Below, in pieces: positions 24,642 through 36,114 of a stretch of DNA of 64,000 nt. The translations under genes and the position numbers were made by a program. The DNA lies in contig NC_052479.1 of assembly GCF_009730915.1 (NCBI RefSeq), positions 682,001-746,000 of the forward strand. Direction: 5' to 3'. Position 1 is the stretch's first letter. The number at the start of each line of letters is the position of its first letter. The stretch comes from Dioscorea cayenensis subsp. rotundata. Taxonomy: Eukaryota; Streptophyta; Magnoliopsida; Dioscoreales; Dioscoreaceae. Below the pieces are notes generated by a model. The model was not told the origin of the DNA and searched no databases. It saw only the letters and a program-made list of their open reading frames with translations.

Positions 24642-27269
24642 ATGAAGTGCTTCTACTTCCCCGGGCCGGAGAGGGACGAAGGTGGATCGATTGTGGCGAG
24701 GATCCCGTGGGTGAGGTCCCTCAGCATGGCGTCAGGTGGGGTTGAGTCGAGGCGGTCGGATTCCGAGCCGGCGATGGATTGGAGGAGAGAAGATGGGCTC
24801 AGAGCTTTTGGATTTGCGGAGCTGAAATCGGCGACGAGGGGGTTTAGCCGCTCGTTCATTATCGGAGAGGGAGGATTTGGTTGCGTTTATAGAGGTGTTG
24901 TTTGTGTTGATGATGAGAAGACGATGGATGTCGCAGTGAAACAGTTGAATAGGAATGGATTACAGGCAAGATCTACTTCTTTTTCTTCAATATCTTGGGG
25001 TTTTCTTGCTTTTTTTGAGCTTGATTTCATGAAATTGTTTTTTTGAACTTTTTTTAAGTGTTTACTGTTCTCTTCATCTGAAAAAAACCAATCTTTTGAC
25101 ATTATGTTTTGAATGTGCTTCCATTTTTTGCTAAACTTTTGACATTATCTTTTGAATATTCTTCCTTTTTTTGTTTTATGGGGAGCTTTGCATTGCTGGT
25201 GGATTTGGGATTGGATTGATGTGCTCTGTATGGAGAAAAGTAAAATAAGTACAAGAGTGAACAGCTGAGTTTGTTGTGTTGCCAAGGAATCATTCAAAAA
25301 GTAATTTTGGAAAGCATTGTAATTGTGTTTTTCTTTGGTAGTCATTGTGGTGTCAATTCTAAGTTTCTAACTTTATGCTTGTTAAACTCTTAATGTGATT
25401 TGTGTATAAAATGGTAAGAAAAAAAAAATAACAAGGCAAGGATTTACCCAGTGATTTGTAGAAGTAGATAACCACATAAATCTCATTCTTTTTATATTAT
25501 GGAATGCTAGATTTTGATGCATTGTTTCAGTTACATAGTAAATCTTATGCCTGAATGGCTATTGTGTATCTCTAGTGATTGTTTATCTTCTTTGATGAAC
25601 ATAGATGACTACATGAAAATTTTGATATTTTTTTACTGTGAAATGCTTGTTTTTGGGAGCATTGTTCTAGTTTCATAAGAAATCTTTTGTCTTAAAATGA
25701 TGTTAGTTATTACATTATTTGCAATCCTTACGATTTTCTTACCTTGTTTAGCTCCTTTTAACTTTCTAGTAATCAGGGGTATAAGGAATGGATTACAGAA
25801 GTGAATTTCTTGGGTATAGTCAAGCATCCCAACCTTGTAAATTTAGTGGGTTATTGTGCTGAAGATGATGAGAGAGGCATTCAAAGGCTTTTGGTATATG
25901 AATTAATGCCTAACCGAAGCTTGGAGGACCACCTATTGGGTCGGATTTCATCGAAGCTCTCATGGCTTTTACGGTTGAAAATTGCACTTGATGCCGCACA
26001 TGGCTTAGCATTCCTCCATGAAGAAATGGATTTTCAGGTATCTATCAGCTCGTCTTATCGTTTTTAATGTTTTTACTCCAGTGGCTGGTTATTTGCATGT
26101 TCTTATCAGTGTGTTTGATTTTTCTAAATTTTATTTGAGCTGTCTTCAATAGATTTTGATGTCTTGTTTCTCAATGGCTAGAAATACTAGTCAATGCTGG
26201 CAGTTTTGAAAATTGACAAGGAAGAACAATTAAACATGGCTTTGCCGTTCGATTTTGAAATATTCTTTATGCATTCACATATATGTTTTCGGTTGGCAAT
26301 TGCAATTGGATAATCATAGTCATTACCATTTTTAAGCATTCTAATAAGATGCCCGAAACCTGAGATCTGTGAGCAAATTACGCGCTTAATGTCTTGTATA
26401 CTGATTAAACTGCATGTGATTTTCCACAATATATGTGGATCCAAACTGATGTGATAGATTGACTCTAATAATAATTCTATCATGTTACTGCAGTTGATAT
26501 TCCGAGATTTTAAAACATCAAACATTCTTTTGGATGAACATTTCAATGCGAAGCTTTCAGACTTCGGCCTAGCAAGACATGGACCGGCAGAGGGAGTTGG
26601 TCATATCTCGACATCAGTAAGTTTCATTCATTTTAGGTGCTCATTATCTTTCGAAAGAATGATGTTCTAACTAAAAACCGCGTTGTGTAGAAATAAATTT
26701 ATCCACCTGGAAAATTACATATTGTACTTTGACAGGTTGTAGGAACAGTGGGTTATGCAGCTCCAGAGTATGTTCAGACCGGAAAATTAACGGCCAAAAG
26801 TGACGTCTGGAGTTTCGGAGTAGTTCTCTATGAACTGATAACAGGAAGACGGTCATTGGATCGAAACCTGCCAAGAAGTGAGCAAAAGCTCTTAGACTGG
26901 GTGAAACCTTACGCGACTGATCCTAAAAAACTCCATCTTGTTATAGACCCACGTCTCGAAGGCCAGTACTGCCCGAAATCAGCTCAAAAGCTTGTTGCTC
27001 TCGCAAACAAGTGCTTAATGAAACAACCGAAATCCCGTCCACGGATGAGTGAAGTGGTTGTGATGCTTGAACACATTATTGAGATGCCGAATGTGAAGAC
27101 GATCCCGAAAGCTCTCAATGCATCTTCATATGCAATCGAGGACGATAACGATAAAACAGTGAATGTGAAGGAAAGAAGTAGTTTTAGGCATAGAGTTTTC
27201 GAATTAAGAGAGATTATTAGATTAAGGAAGTTGGATTGGCCTGTGATGAGGCTTGGAAGAACATTGTGA
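24642..27269 (+). CDS. Receptor-like cytoplasmic kinase, subfamily VII (PCRK1/PBL-like)
   Basis: Ser/Thr kinases of this group relay signals from plasma-membrane immune receptors. Exons 24642-24965, 25777-26037, 26494-26616, 26736-27269 give 413 residues. The N terminus MKCFYFPGP resembles PCRK1-type kinases, where the early Cys could be lipid-modified. Kinase motifs in order: glycine loop [12 protein letters not shown] (about residue 76), Lys in [21 protein letters not shown], catalytic [12 protein letters not shown] (the RLCK-VII form of HRD), DFGLARHGP, activation segment [30 protein letters not shown], and [12 protein letters not shown]. There is no signal peptide or membrane segment, so it is cytoplasmic or peripherally membrane-bound. 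The first intron appears to use a GC donor (CAG/GCAAGA) with a normal AG acceptor at 25776; this placement restores the conserved NGLQGYKEW. Frame is intact throughout. Confidence 0.93.
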
Positions 27270-28851
27270 TTAATATGAATTTTCCTTGTTATCCTTTAAA
27301 ATTCTTATCATTTGGAAGGTATTGAAGAAGAAGAAGATGAAGATGATGATGATGAACATTAGTTATGTTGTGCATCTCTCCCTTCCCTTGTTCATTGTTA
27401 TTGATTTGTTTGAGATATGTAATTGCACCTTATTGTTCACATTTTGATTTTTACAATAATTAATTTTTGCATGATAAAACATGAAAAATAAAGTTTAAAT
27501 AAAATATATAAAGGTTGATCTATTGAAGGTCCTTTTAACTCATTGAAGAGTAACTCAAGCTTAGTTTGAAATTTCAATCTTTGAACCTGACTTAGTAAAA
27601 ACTCAAACTCCGCTGAAGACTTCAAAATATATAAAATATTATAATATTTATTTATATGTAGTTTTATTTATAATTAAAAAAATGTGTCTGGTCTATCTAC
27701 GGAGTTGATACATTCAAGATTATGTAGGATTATACAGGAAAGATCTCTTTTTGACCCTTATCTTGCGCACGAGCTAAATGATCAATTTTTTGTGGTGCGC
27801 ATGCCCAGCTTCCCCATTTTGTTAAAAAAATAAGATTAAAATTAAAAAAATGTGTAGGTAAGATCTTAGTTTTGAGCTAAGTTAATTTGAATTTAAATTT
27901 TTAAAAGATAAATTAATTCAATTTAATTTTGAGTGAAATCAATCTAGACTCGAGCTTTTGAAATTAAAAATAAAATTAATCTGAACAATATATATATATA
28001 TATATATATTTGACTAATTTCGGGCTCAGGCCGGGCCCGCTTACAGTGCATCGGAGTTTGCATCTTTTGGGCCATGTTGTTGATCAAAGTACCTGTTTAT
28101 CTTAAAAACATGAAGATGAGCAAGAGTTTGTATCTATAATGTATCACTAAATAATATTAGTTATATAAGTTTTAAAATAAATAAAATTTACACCTTTTAG
28201 GAGATTTATTTCTATATTCCCATGGCATAGCTGCTTTTATAGTTATTCAGTTTAATTAATTATTATAGTTTCTTAATATGACTAAAAAAATTTGAATATA
28301 AATAATAATCATGTACTTTTGTATTACAAACACCATAGTTAATGAAATTAGTCACTCTTGCAAAAGAAAAATTAGAATTTTGATTATGCATATATTAAAT
28401 TTTTTTTTTACAATATAGACAAGCTACCACACACATATTTTTATTTTAAGTCTCAATCACATATTGAAAAAAGTTAAACTCTCGATTTTTTTATGGAAGT
28501 CAAATATATCAAATACCTTAATTGTCCGATCATTATGACAGTGATTTATAACATTTGTCTATTAATAAGTACTACTAGTATTTTTAATAAAAATATACAT
28601 AAATACAAAACAAAATCCAAATAATAAAACATCATAATGAATAATATAATCTAATTATAATTAAAATATGAAATATTTTTAAAAAAATAAATTAGGATAT
28701 TAACAAGACAGCCCAAAGTTGCATTTAAATCTAATTATACAGACTTTTTCATTTTTTTCATTTTTTATTTACATACTATTTTTATTTTTATTTTTTTAAA
28801 AAAACTAAAAAGTTACACACACTTTTTCATTTTTATTTTCATTTTTTCTAA

Positions 28852-28897
<46 letters not shown>

Positions 28898-29042
28898 TTT
28901 ATTTTTAAACTACAAAGTTGATGAACAGAGAGCATCACTACCCAAAAAAGCAAGCATTTTTATCACCTTCATTCCATCATTCCATCCCATTCACTGAAGA
29001 AGAAGAAGAAGAAGAAGCTCAAGCTCTTGCGAATCCTCATCC
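27270..29042. other. Intergenic, AT-rich
   Basis: Contains the kinase 3' flank, a TA tract near 27990-28010, and TTA and TTTA tracts near 28858-28905 just upstream of the next gene. No gene or bounded mobile element is recognised. Confidence 0.5.
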
Positions 29043-29720
29043 ATGGCGGACGAGGACGACAAGAAGAAGAAGAAGAAGAAGGACAATGAGAAGGAGAAGA
29101 CGAAGACGAAGCACAAGGACGAGAACCCCCACTTCAAACCCTTCTCCTCCGTCAAAGGCATCCGCTTTGGCACCCAGTTCATCGTCAAATCCTTCACCGT
29201 CCGCCGTGCCGCCCCTCTTGAGCTTCTCCGCCTCCTCGCCATCCCTCCTTTCATCCAATCCTTGCCCCCTTCCTCTTTCTCCTTCCCCTTCCCCTCCACC
29301 ACCACCTATCTCCCCACCAACTTCACCATCCTCGCCCACCACGCTTGGCATACCCTAACCCTAGGCCTCGGCACCAACAAATCCAAGGTACTTCTCTTCG
29401 TCTTCGAGACTGAATCCATGAAGTCCGCTATTGATCACCTCTGGCCCCCCATTCTCCCCCTCGGCGATGTCAACAAGAAGCTTATCCGTGCCCTCACCGG
29501 CTGCGAGCTCTCCCGTTTCAAGTTCCGCAAGGGCTGCCTCACCTTCTACCTCTACGCCGTTCGCCGTCTTGGCGCCTCTGGCTTCACCCGCGCGGAAGAC
29601 CTCCGTTCCATCCTCGCCGCCGTCGTTGCACTCAAGGATTTCCTCGATCACACCGCCATGCTCGCTCTCCCCAGCCAAAAAAGCATCACTTTTCAACCCC
29701 CTCTCGCCATGGCCCATTGA
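29043..29720 (+). CDS. Conserved plant protein of unknown function, intronless, Lys-rich N terminus
   Basis: A 225-residue single-exon frame with strongly C-rich third positions, unlike the surrounding AT-rich DNA, which supports real coding use. The first 30 residues are almost all charged (MADEDDKKKKKKKDNEKEK...), followed by a globular part with FKPFSSVKGIRFGTQFIVKS, FTVRRAAPLELLRLLAIPP, YLPTNFTILAHHAWHTLTLG, KVLLFVFETESMKSAID, LIRALTGCELSRFKFRKGC and a C-terminal helical stretch. I believe close relatives exist in other plants, but I know no assigned function. No signal peptide, membrane segment or catalytic motif is apparent; the basic-acidic start could be a nuclear or nucleolar signal, which is inference. 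The start is the first ATG in frame, and a GAA-rich leader precedes it. Confidence 0.8.
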   Translation: MADEDDKKKKKKKDNEKEKTKTKHKDENPHFKPFSSVKGIRFGTQFIVKSFTVRRAAPLELLRLLAIPPFIQSLPPSSFSFPFPSTTTYLPTNFTILAHHAWHTLTLGLGTNKSKVLLFVFETESMKSAIDHLWPPILPLGDVNKKLIRALTGCELSRFKFRKGCLTFYLYAVRRLGASGFTRAEDLRSILAAVVALKDFLDHTAMLALPSQKSITFQPPLAMAH

Positions 29721-29964
29721 CTCCTCCTCCATCTAAAGCTCAGAGCTTGTCTTCTTCTTCAGTGTGAGAATTGAAAAAGGTATTTAATTTATTTATTTTG
29801 ATGACTTTTCTTTATAGTCTCTACACATTGAATATATAGTTTTTGCTTTTCTTTTCTTTATCCTTTTTGTGCATCTGATTTGAGCTTCATAAAGAGAAGT
29901 ATTTGATTGATTTATTGTAAAACATCCTCTGTTATCCAGTCTGAATGTTGATTTTTCTCGATTG

Positions 29965-30735
29965 CTGTAGATTTAAGTTCATTAGATTGAGTGAGGATTA
30001 TAAAACATTCTCTGTTTTTCAGTGCGTCAGTGTTGTTAAACATCATTGTCTTCATGGAATATAAATGTGTTGATCTCTCTTGCTGCAATTTTAAGTTACA
30101 TTAAATTTAGTAGGGGTTGTAGAACTGTTGATCATATTCTGTTCTTCAATGTTTGTTTGTTCATCAAACAAATGGCTTCAATGTTATTAGAGACCATAAT
30201 GCTTTTGCAATGTATGTAAATTTAAGTTCATTAAATTGACTGAAGGTTGTAGAAATATAGACTATGCTCTGGTCTTCAATCTTGATGAAAAGTGAAAACC
30301 ATAAAAAATATATAATAGCAACAGTGTTATTTGATATAATTGACCTCATGAAACATATATGTCTGATTCTCTCTTGTGGTTAAGTGCATAAGATGGAGTA
30401 GGGATTTTAGAACTGTAGAACGTACACTATTCTTCAATCTTGCACAGAATTTATATGTTTGCTTCTCTCAAGCTGTTCATTTATGTTCATTAGGTTTTGT
30501 GATGATCTTAAAACATTCTTGGCTTCTCAATCTTGTCAATGCTATTAGAGATCATGTTCCTCAGCTATTGCACATGCTTAAAGTCCATTAGATTGAGTGG
30601 GGATTGTGAAACATTATCTGTTTTTTAATCTTGTTCTAACCTATCAAACAATAGCTTTAATGTTATTATTATATGTAATAGTACTCTGTTGCTATACACT
30701 TAATTGTTTTTCATTAGATTGAGTAGATTGGAACT
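29965..30735. repeat. Degenerate tandem repeat, about 95-165-bp units, about seven copies
   Basis: A theme reading roughly TTTAAGTTCATTAGATTGAG, then a G-rich word, then TTGTAGAACAT-like sequence, then CTGTTCTTCAATCTTG recurs near 29970, 30091, 30218, 30381, 30480, 30578 and 30708. Copies are diverged and spacing is irregular. The field starts about 250 bp after the stop codon of the 29043 gene. Confidence 0.7.
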
Positions 30736-31289
30736 GGAAATTCAGTGAGTGAGAGTGACCTGGTACAGAATTTTGAAAAGAAAGTGAAATGTTTTGGTGG
30801 AACAGAAGGGATGTGGGTCTCCATTGTTTGGAAGTTGAAAGGTTTGAGCATGGTGGTTGAATGGTTTAGGGTTATGATGGCAATGGGTGGGGAAAAAGGT
30901 GAGCAAGCATGATGCAAAGAAAGGAAGAGGATGGGGCCATTACCTCACCTATTTCTTGGTCTTTTGGTCTACCAAAGAGAGTGACATCTCCTTTTTCTGC
31001 AACTCTCTTTAAATCATTTTCAAGACCCATCTTTTCTCATTAAATTAGTGTTAAAACAATGGTTAAATGTCTCAGATGCATAGATTAAGGACCAAGAGAT
31101 TGATTTAGGGTGAAGAATACTTCAATGTTTAGATGTTGTTGTTGTGGTCTTTGTACTGGCACTCTTTCATCATTCCTACTGAAAGTTGATGCAGAAAAGA
31201 TCATTATTGGTGTCTAACTGGAAGTTGCCATGACAACTTTAAAAGCTTTAGAAAAATAAAAAAGAACTGATTTCTTTTTTTTTTTTATT

Positions 31290-31965
31290 TAAAGTAAATT
31301 GCATTAATGGTCTGATGACCATCATGAATTAAAGCAGCAAATTTTGATTTATGCAAAGTTAATTTCATTAATGTTCTGATAATCAATATGAATCAAAGCA
31401 GCAATATCTGATGTTTTTCATTAATGTTCTGATAATCAATCAGTATTGAGTTAAAGCTACAATTTATGATTTTGTTTGTAAAGTATATTTCATTAATGTT
31501 TCTGATAATCAGTACGAATTAAAGCAGCAATTTATGATTTTGTTTGCATAGTATATTTCATTAATGTTTCTGATAATCAGTATGAATTAAATTTATGATT
31601 TTGTTTTCATGGTATATTTCATTAATGTTTCTGATAATCAGTATGAATTAAAGTGGCAATTTGTGATTTCTGCAAAGTATATTTCATTAATGTTTTGACA
31701 ATGACTACAAATTAAAACAACAATTTATGATTTCTGCAAAGTATATTTCATTAATGTTTTGACATTGACTACAAATTAAAGCAACAATTTATGATTTTTG
31801 CAAAGTATACTTCATTAATCTTCTGATAATAAGCATGAATTGAAAAGCAAATATCAGTAATATTCTCAGGACCAGTTTGAATTAAAGCAGACATTTAGTA
31901 TTTTTTGCAAAGAAAATTTCATCAGTCTTTTGATAAATCAGTATCTCATTAAAGTATCCTAAAAA
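31290..31965. repeat. Tandem repeat, about 65-bp unit, around ten copies
   Basis: Repeated theme: TTTCATTAATGTT, CTGATAATCAGTATGAATTA, AAGCAGCAATTTATGATTT, TGCAAAGTATA. CATTAATG occurs near 31303, 31367, 31420, 31490, 31559, 31620, 31686, 31751 and 31813, then fades. Not coding. Confidence 0.9.
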
Positions 31966-32910
31966 ATAAAAAACCATGTTTATTATCTGAAATTGTTAAA
32001 TTTTCATAAATTAAAGAACAAACCATAAATGCTTAAAAAACAGATAGATACAGAGATGCACAAATTATGGTGGTTAATGGAGTTTTGGAAAAAAAATTTA
32101 TTTTGAAGTATCAATATATACAGTGTATACACGGTATATAAACAATATTATGACCAATCCAATTTGAGTATTTTTAAAGAATCCGAAAAGACTTTGATTT
32201 AAAAATTCAATGAAAAAAAAGCAAAGAAGCATCAATAAAGCAATAAAAACATAAGCTAAAGCTAGATTTGTTAGATTTGTTACATTGATGTTATAAATTG
32301 TACGTAACATCAATAAATTGTTCATTTCCGGGGATTTGGGTGAGAAAACTGCTATTTTCTTAAAGTGGAGAGACTCAGGTTTTTATAAATTGACTTACTT
32401 TTCTAAAAATTTATTGAAATAAATTTAATTCAAAATTTACTTCAGTCGAAAGTGAGGAAGCATTATTTTTTTCCACTTCAGCACAAATGAACACGAGATC
32501 CCTGAAATTAACGGCCCTTACTTGAAATATATCTATATATTTATTTTCATATTTTAATGAGTACTTAAAAAAAAAAAAATAAATAACATTTAAAGATTAC
32601 TAATTACAACAGTGTCAGCTGGACTTCCTAAAATATCGGTAGTGCCACTGAACTCAGAGCCACAGGATTCCAGGGAGGTGGTGGCGGCGCGACGGCGACG
32701 GCGACGGCGACAGCGACGACGACGGTGGTTGTTGGAGAAGGAGGAGAAGAAGGAGGGTTTTCGCTGGCACTTCTCTGTGTCTCCTGTCACTGAGAATTCT
32801 CAGGCATGGATCTTGAATCCGTGCTGCTAGGGTTTCAGTCAAGCTGCCTCCTTTCTTAGCTTCAAGATTAGGTCAAAGAGCTTCAATTTTGCGAGATTGA
32901 TTCCGTGAAG

Positions 32911-35664
32911 ATGAGCACAGTATGGCCATCAACGATCGGTTCTGGTAATCTTCGAATTCTTGTTCCATATCTCCCCGCTAAACCTAGAAGAAGGATTTTA
33001 ACAGTTAGGGCAAGCTCGGCTTCATCTCCGGAAAGAAGGAGCCCATTGACTCAAGTTCTTGATGTCCCGAAGACTCTCTGGAAGCGGACATTGCAGCCAT
33101 TGAGCGATTTCGGGTTTGGGAGTAGGAGCATTTGGGAAGGGGGTGTGGGGTTGTTCATGGTTTCAGGGGCGGCGCTTCTGGCATTGAGCTTGGTGTGGTT
33201 GAGAGGGTTCTATTTGAGATCGCAGTTCAAGAAGTATCAGGCTGTGTTTGAGTTCTCTCAGGCTTGTGGGATTTGCTTGGGGACTCCGGTGAGGATCAGA
33301 GGTGTCACTGTTGGTAGTGTTATCAGAGTTGATTCTTCTCTCAAGAGTGTAGATGCTGTTGTCGAGGTTTGCATTCTGTAATCATTCTTTTTCATCGCAT
33401 TGTTGTCGAATTCTCTTGCATTCATGTGCTTAACATCGAAATTATCGTAGCATTGCTGATAAAAAATATACCTAATTTACCTGATATTGTTGTCGAAATC
33501 TCACGAGAAGTCATTTGAAAGCATGTGATTCATAGATATGGTGCACATACTGCGATGCCATTGCTCTATTGTATGAAATAGAGTTTATTTACATACTTGG
33601 AAAGGATGCATTTTTATATTTATCTGATATCTGAGCATTATGCACTGAATGTTGAATGGCATTACTGATTAAAACCATGCTTAATTTAGCTGACATTATT
33701 TGATAAATTCTTAAGAAGGAATGTTTGTTGGCATTTTCATCTGAGAAAATGATGCATATGCTATGTGTATGACTTGTGGTATTTGTTTGAATGTGCGTGA
33801 ATATTAGAGAAATTGATATCTTTGTTTTGTGTTTGAATTTGAGAAGTCATTTGAAAGCATGTGATTCATAGATATCGTGGGCATTTTGGGTTAGTGATGA
33901 AGAATAGTGTGATGCCATTGCTCTGTCATATTAAAGAGAAGAAGCGATTTACATACTCCTAAAGCTTACATTTCTATATTTATCTGACATATGAGCGTTA
34001 TGCACTGAATGCTGAATGGCATTTGCTGATCAAATTGATACCTAATTTACCTGCATTGATGAATTCTTAAGAAGGAATGTTTGTTGGCATTTTCATCTGA
34101 GAAAGTGATGTATATGCTATGTGTATGGCTTGTAGTATTTGTTTGAATGTGTGAATATTAGAGAAACTGATTTCTTTGTTTCTTTGTTTGCACGTGATGT
34201 TATGTGCTTTGAATTTGAGAAGTCATTTGAAAGCATGCGATTCATAAATATCATGGTCATTTTGGGTTAGTGACGAAAGAATAGTGTGATGCCATTGCTC
34301 TGTCATATTAAAGAGAAGAAGCGATTATGCACTAAATGCTGAATGGCGTTTGCTGATCAAAATGATACCTAATTTACCTGACAGTATTGATGAATTCTTA
34401 AGAAGGAATGTTGGCATTGTGTCACAGAGAATGGTGGTGTATAAGCTATGTGGCTGACTTGTAATATTTGTTTGAATGTGGATGAATATTTTAGAGGACT
34501 GATTTCTTTATTTCTTTGTATGTCACGGTGTTGTAGGAAATCGTGCCATTTCTCCCCTATAATCCTTCTTTTTGTGATGGCCATATAATCTTAATTACTT
34601 GTATTATTACTCCTCAAATTAATGGTGGTTAGACCTTGAAATTCTTTTGCATACTTAGTGTGATATTTATTTATTTCTTTTAATTCAAGTTATTCAACTC
34701 TTTTGGCTGTCATTCTCTTGTTCATGGAAGTGAATAGCAATAAAGTAGTTGAGTTATTGTGATGCTAATATATTAAAAGTTCACTCCCTATACTCATTTG
34801 GCAGGTTGAAGATGATAAAATTATTATACCACGAAATTCATCAATTGAGGTTAATCAGTCCGGGCTTCTTATGGAGACACTTATTGATATCACTCCAAGA
34901 GATCCCCTTCCAAACCCTTCTGCTGGCCCTCTTGAACCAGATTGTGTTAAAGAAGGTCTTATTGTTTGTGACAAAGAAAGGATGAAGGGTCAGCAAGGAG
35001 TAAGCTTGGATGAATTGGTCGGTATTTTCACTCGTCTCGGAAGAGAAATGGAAGAAATTGGTATCACCAGAAGTTACAGATTGGCAGAAAAAGTTGCATC
35101 CGTGGTGGAAGACGCTAAACCGCTACTTGAAAAGGTATAAAAGTTGTTCCAAAATCAATTTCTAACTTTTAATTCCAGAGCACTCCTCCATTTGTAATTT
35201 GTCTAACAGATTGAAGCCATGGCTACAGACATTCAGCCATTGCTTGCTGAGGTCCGTGATAGTGCTTTATTAAAGGATATCGAGAATTTAATGAAAACCC
35301 TATCAGAAGCAACTGAAGATTTGAGGTAACACTATGAATTAGGTCTTCTAGCACACCCGATAAATGCTAATGTTTTCATCGACCTGCAGGAGAGTTCGCG
35401 CAACCGCAATGTCTCCTGAGAATGCCGAGCTTATCCGGCAAAATATTTTCACCCTCATATTCACACTGAAGAATTTAGAGGTGATTTACCCACCCTTGCT
35501 TCTTTTTTTTTTTTATCTCCGTGATGAGCTGTGATTAATAAGTAAGATGTTTTTCCGTACGTCTTGTGCAGAGCATAAGCTCCGATCTCTCTGGTTTCAC
35601 CGGTGATGAAACTACAAGACGGAATCTAAAATCGCTTATCAAGTCACTTAGCAGACTACTTTGA
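32911..35664 (+). CDS. TGD2: TGD2, MCE-domain lipid transfer protein of the chloroplast inner envelope
   Basis: TGD2 is the phosphatidic-acid-binding subunit of the TGD1-TGD2-TGD3 ABC transporter that brings ER-derived lipid into the chloroplast. Exons 32911-33366, 34805-35134, 35210-35325, 35390-35480, 35572-35664 join in phase to 361 residues; the Arabidopsis protein is about 380. Seen: a transit-peptide-like N terminus rich in Arg and Ser, one membrane span around residues 80-100 (GVGLFMVSGAALLALSLVWL), then the MCE domain (YQAVFEFSQACGICLGTPVR, IRGVTVGSVIRVDSSL, EDDKIIIPRNSSIEV, GLLMETLIDITP), followed by a long helical C-terminal part (LDELVGIFTRLGREMEEIG, ENAELIRQNIFTLIFTLKNL). Start chosen at the first ATG in frame; an in-frame GTG two codons earlier was ignored. 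Frame is intact. The first intron is 1.4 kb and contains a triplicated segment. Confidence 0.95.
33503..34540. repeat. Three tandem copies (about 335-375 bp) in TGD2 intron 1
   Basis: Copies begin at GAGAAGTCATTTGAAAGCAT near 33504, 33841 and 34217. Each contains GATGCCATTGCTCT, GCACTGAATG-like, AATTCTTAAGAAGGAATGTT and TTGTTTGAATGTG words in the same order. Copies two and three are more alike than either is to copy one. Confidence 0.9.
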
Positions 35665-36114
35665 AGACCATATATCATATGATTGAAACCGGTTTTCCCT
35701 CCAAGAGATGGATTGCTGTGTATAAAAAATGAAACATTAATTTTGGCTGATGTAGAACATTATCCGAATGCTGTGTCATTCTTATGAAAATTGACCTTAT
35801 GTTGTTATCCTGGTTTTTCAATTTTAATAGTAGTGGTTTATTCATTTTTAAAAAAAATTTAAATAAGTACAAATTAAGAACCTTTTAGTAATAATCCTTG
35901 AGAAAGTTGCAAAATTAAATTCAGGTCCCTCACAGGTAAGGCATTTGGGCTGGGGGGACAGGTTAACAAAACTAGAGTGCGCAGGACAACAGACCGCACA
36001 CTGCTTCAAATTTGAATGGGCTTCGTTCTCAACGGCATTTTAACGGTCTAAACTTCTCTCTGTTTCTTTCCCATTTTCTTTGCTTCTCTCTTTCGATCTT
36101 GATCTCCATCGTCA
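35665..36114. other. Short intergenic region, TGD2 to kinesin (same strand)
   Basis: TGD2 3' flank followed by the pyrimidine-rich kinesin leader (CTCTCTGTTTCTTTCCC near 36054). Nothing else recognised. Confidence 0.5.

Larger units (their letters stand above)
29721..32910. other. Intergenic with two degenerate tandem-repeat fields and TGD2 leader
   Basis: Apart from the two repeat fields listed separately, it holds AT-rich unique DNA. From about 32600 it holds the TGD2 5' leader, which includes a CGG/CGA-rich stretch at 32680-32720 (GGCGACGGCGACGG...). No other gene is seen. Confidence 0.5.
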
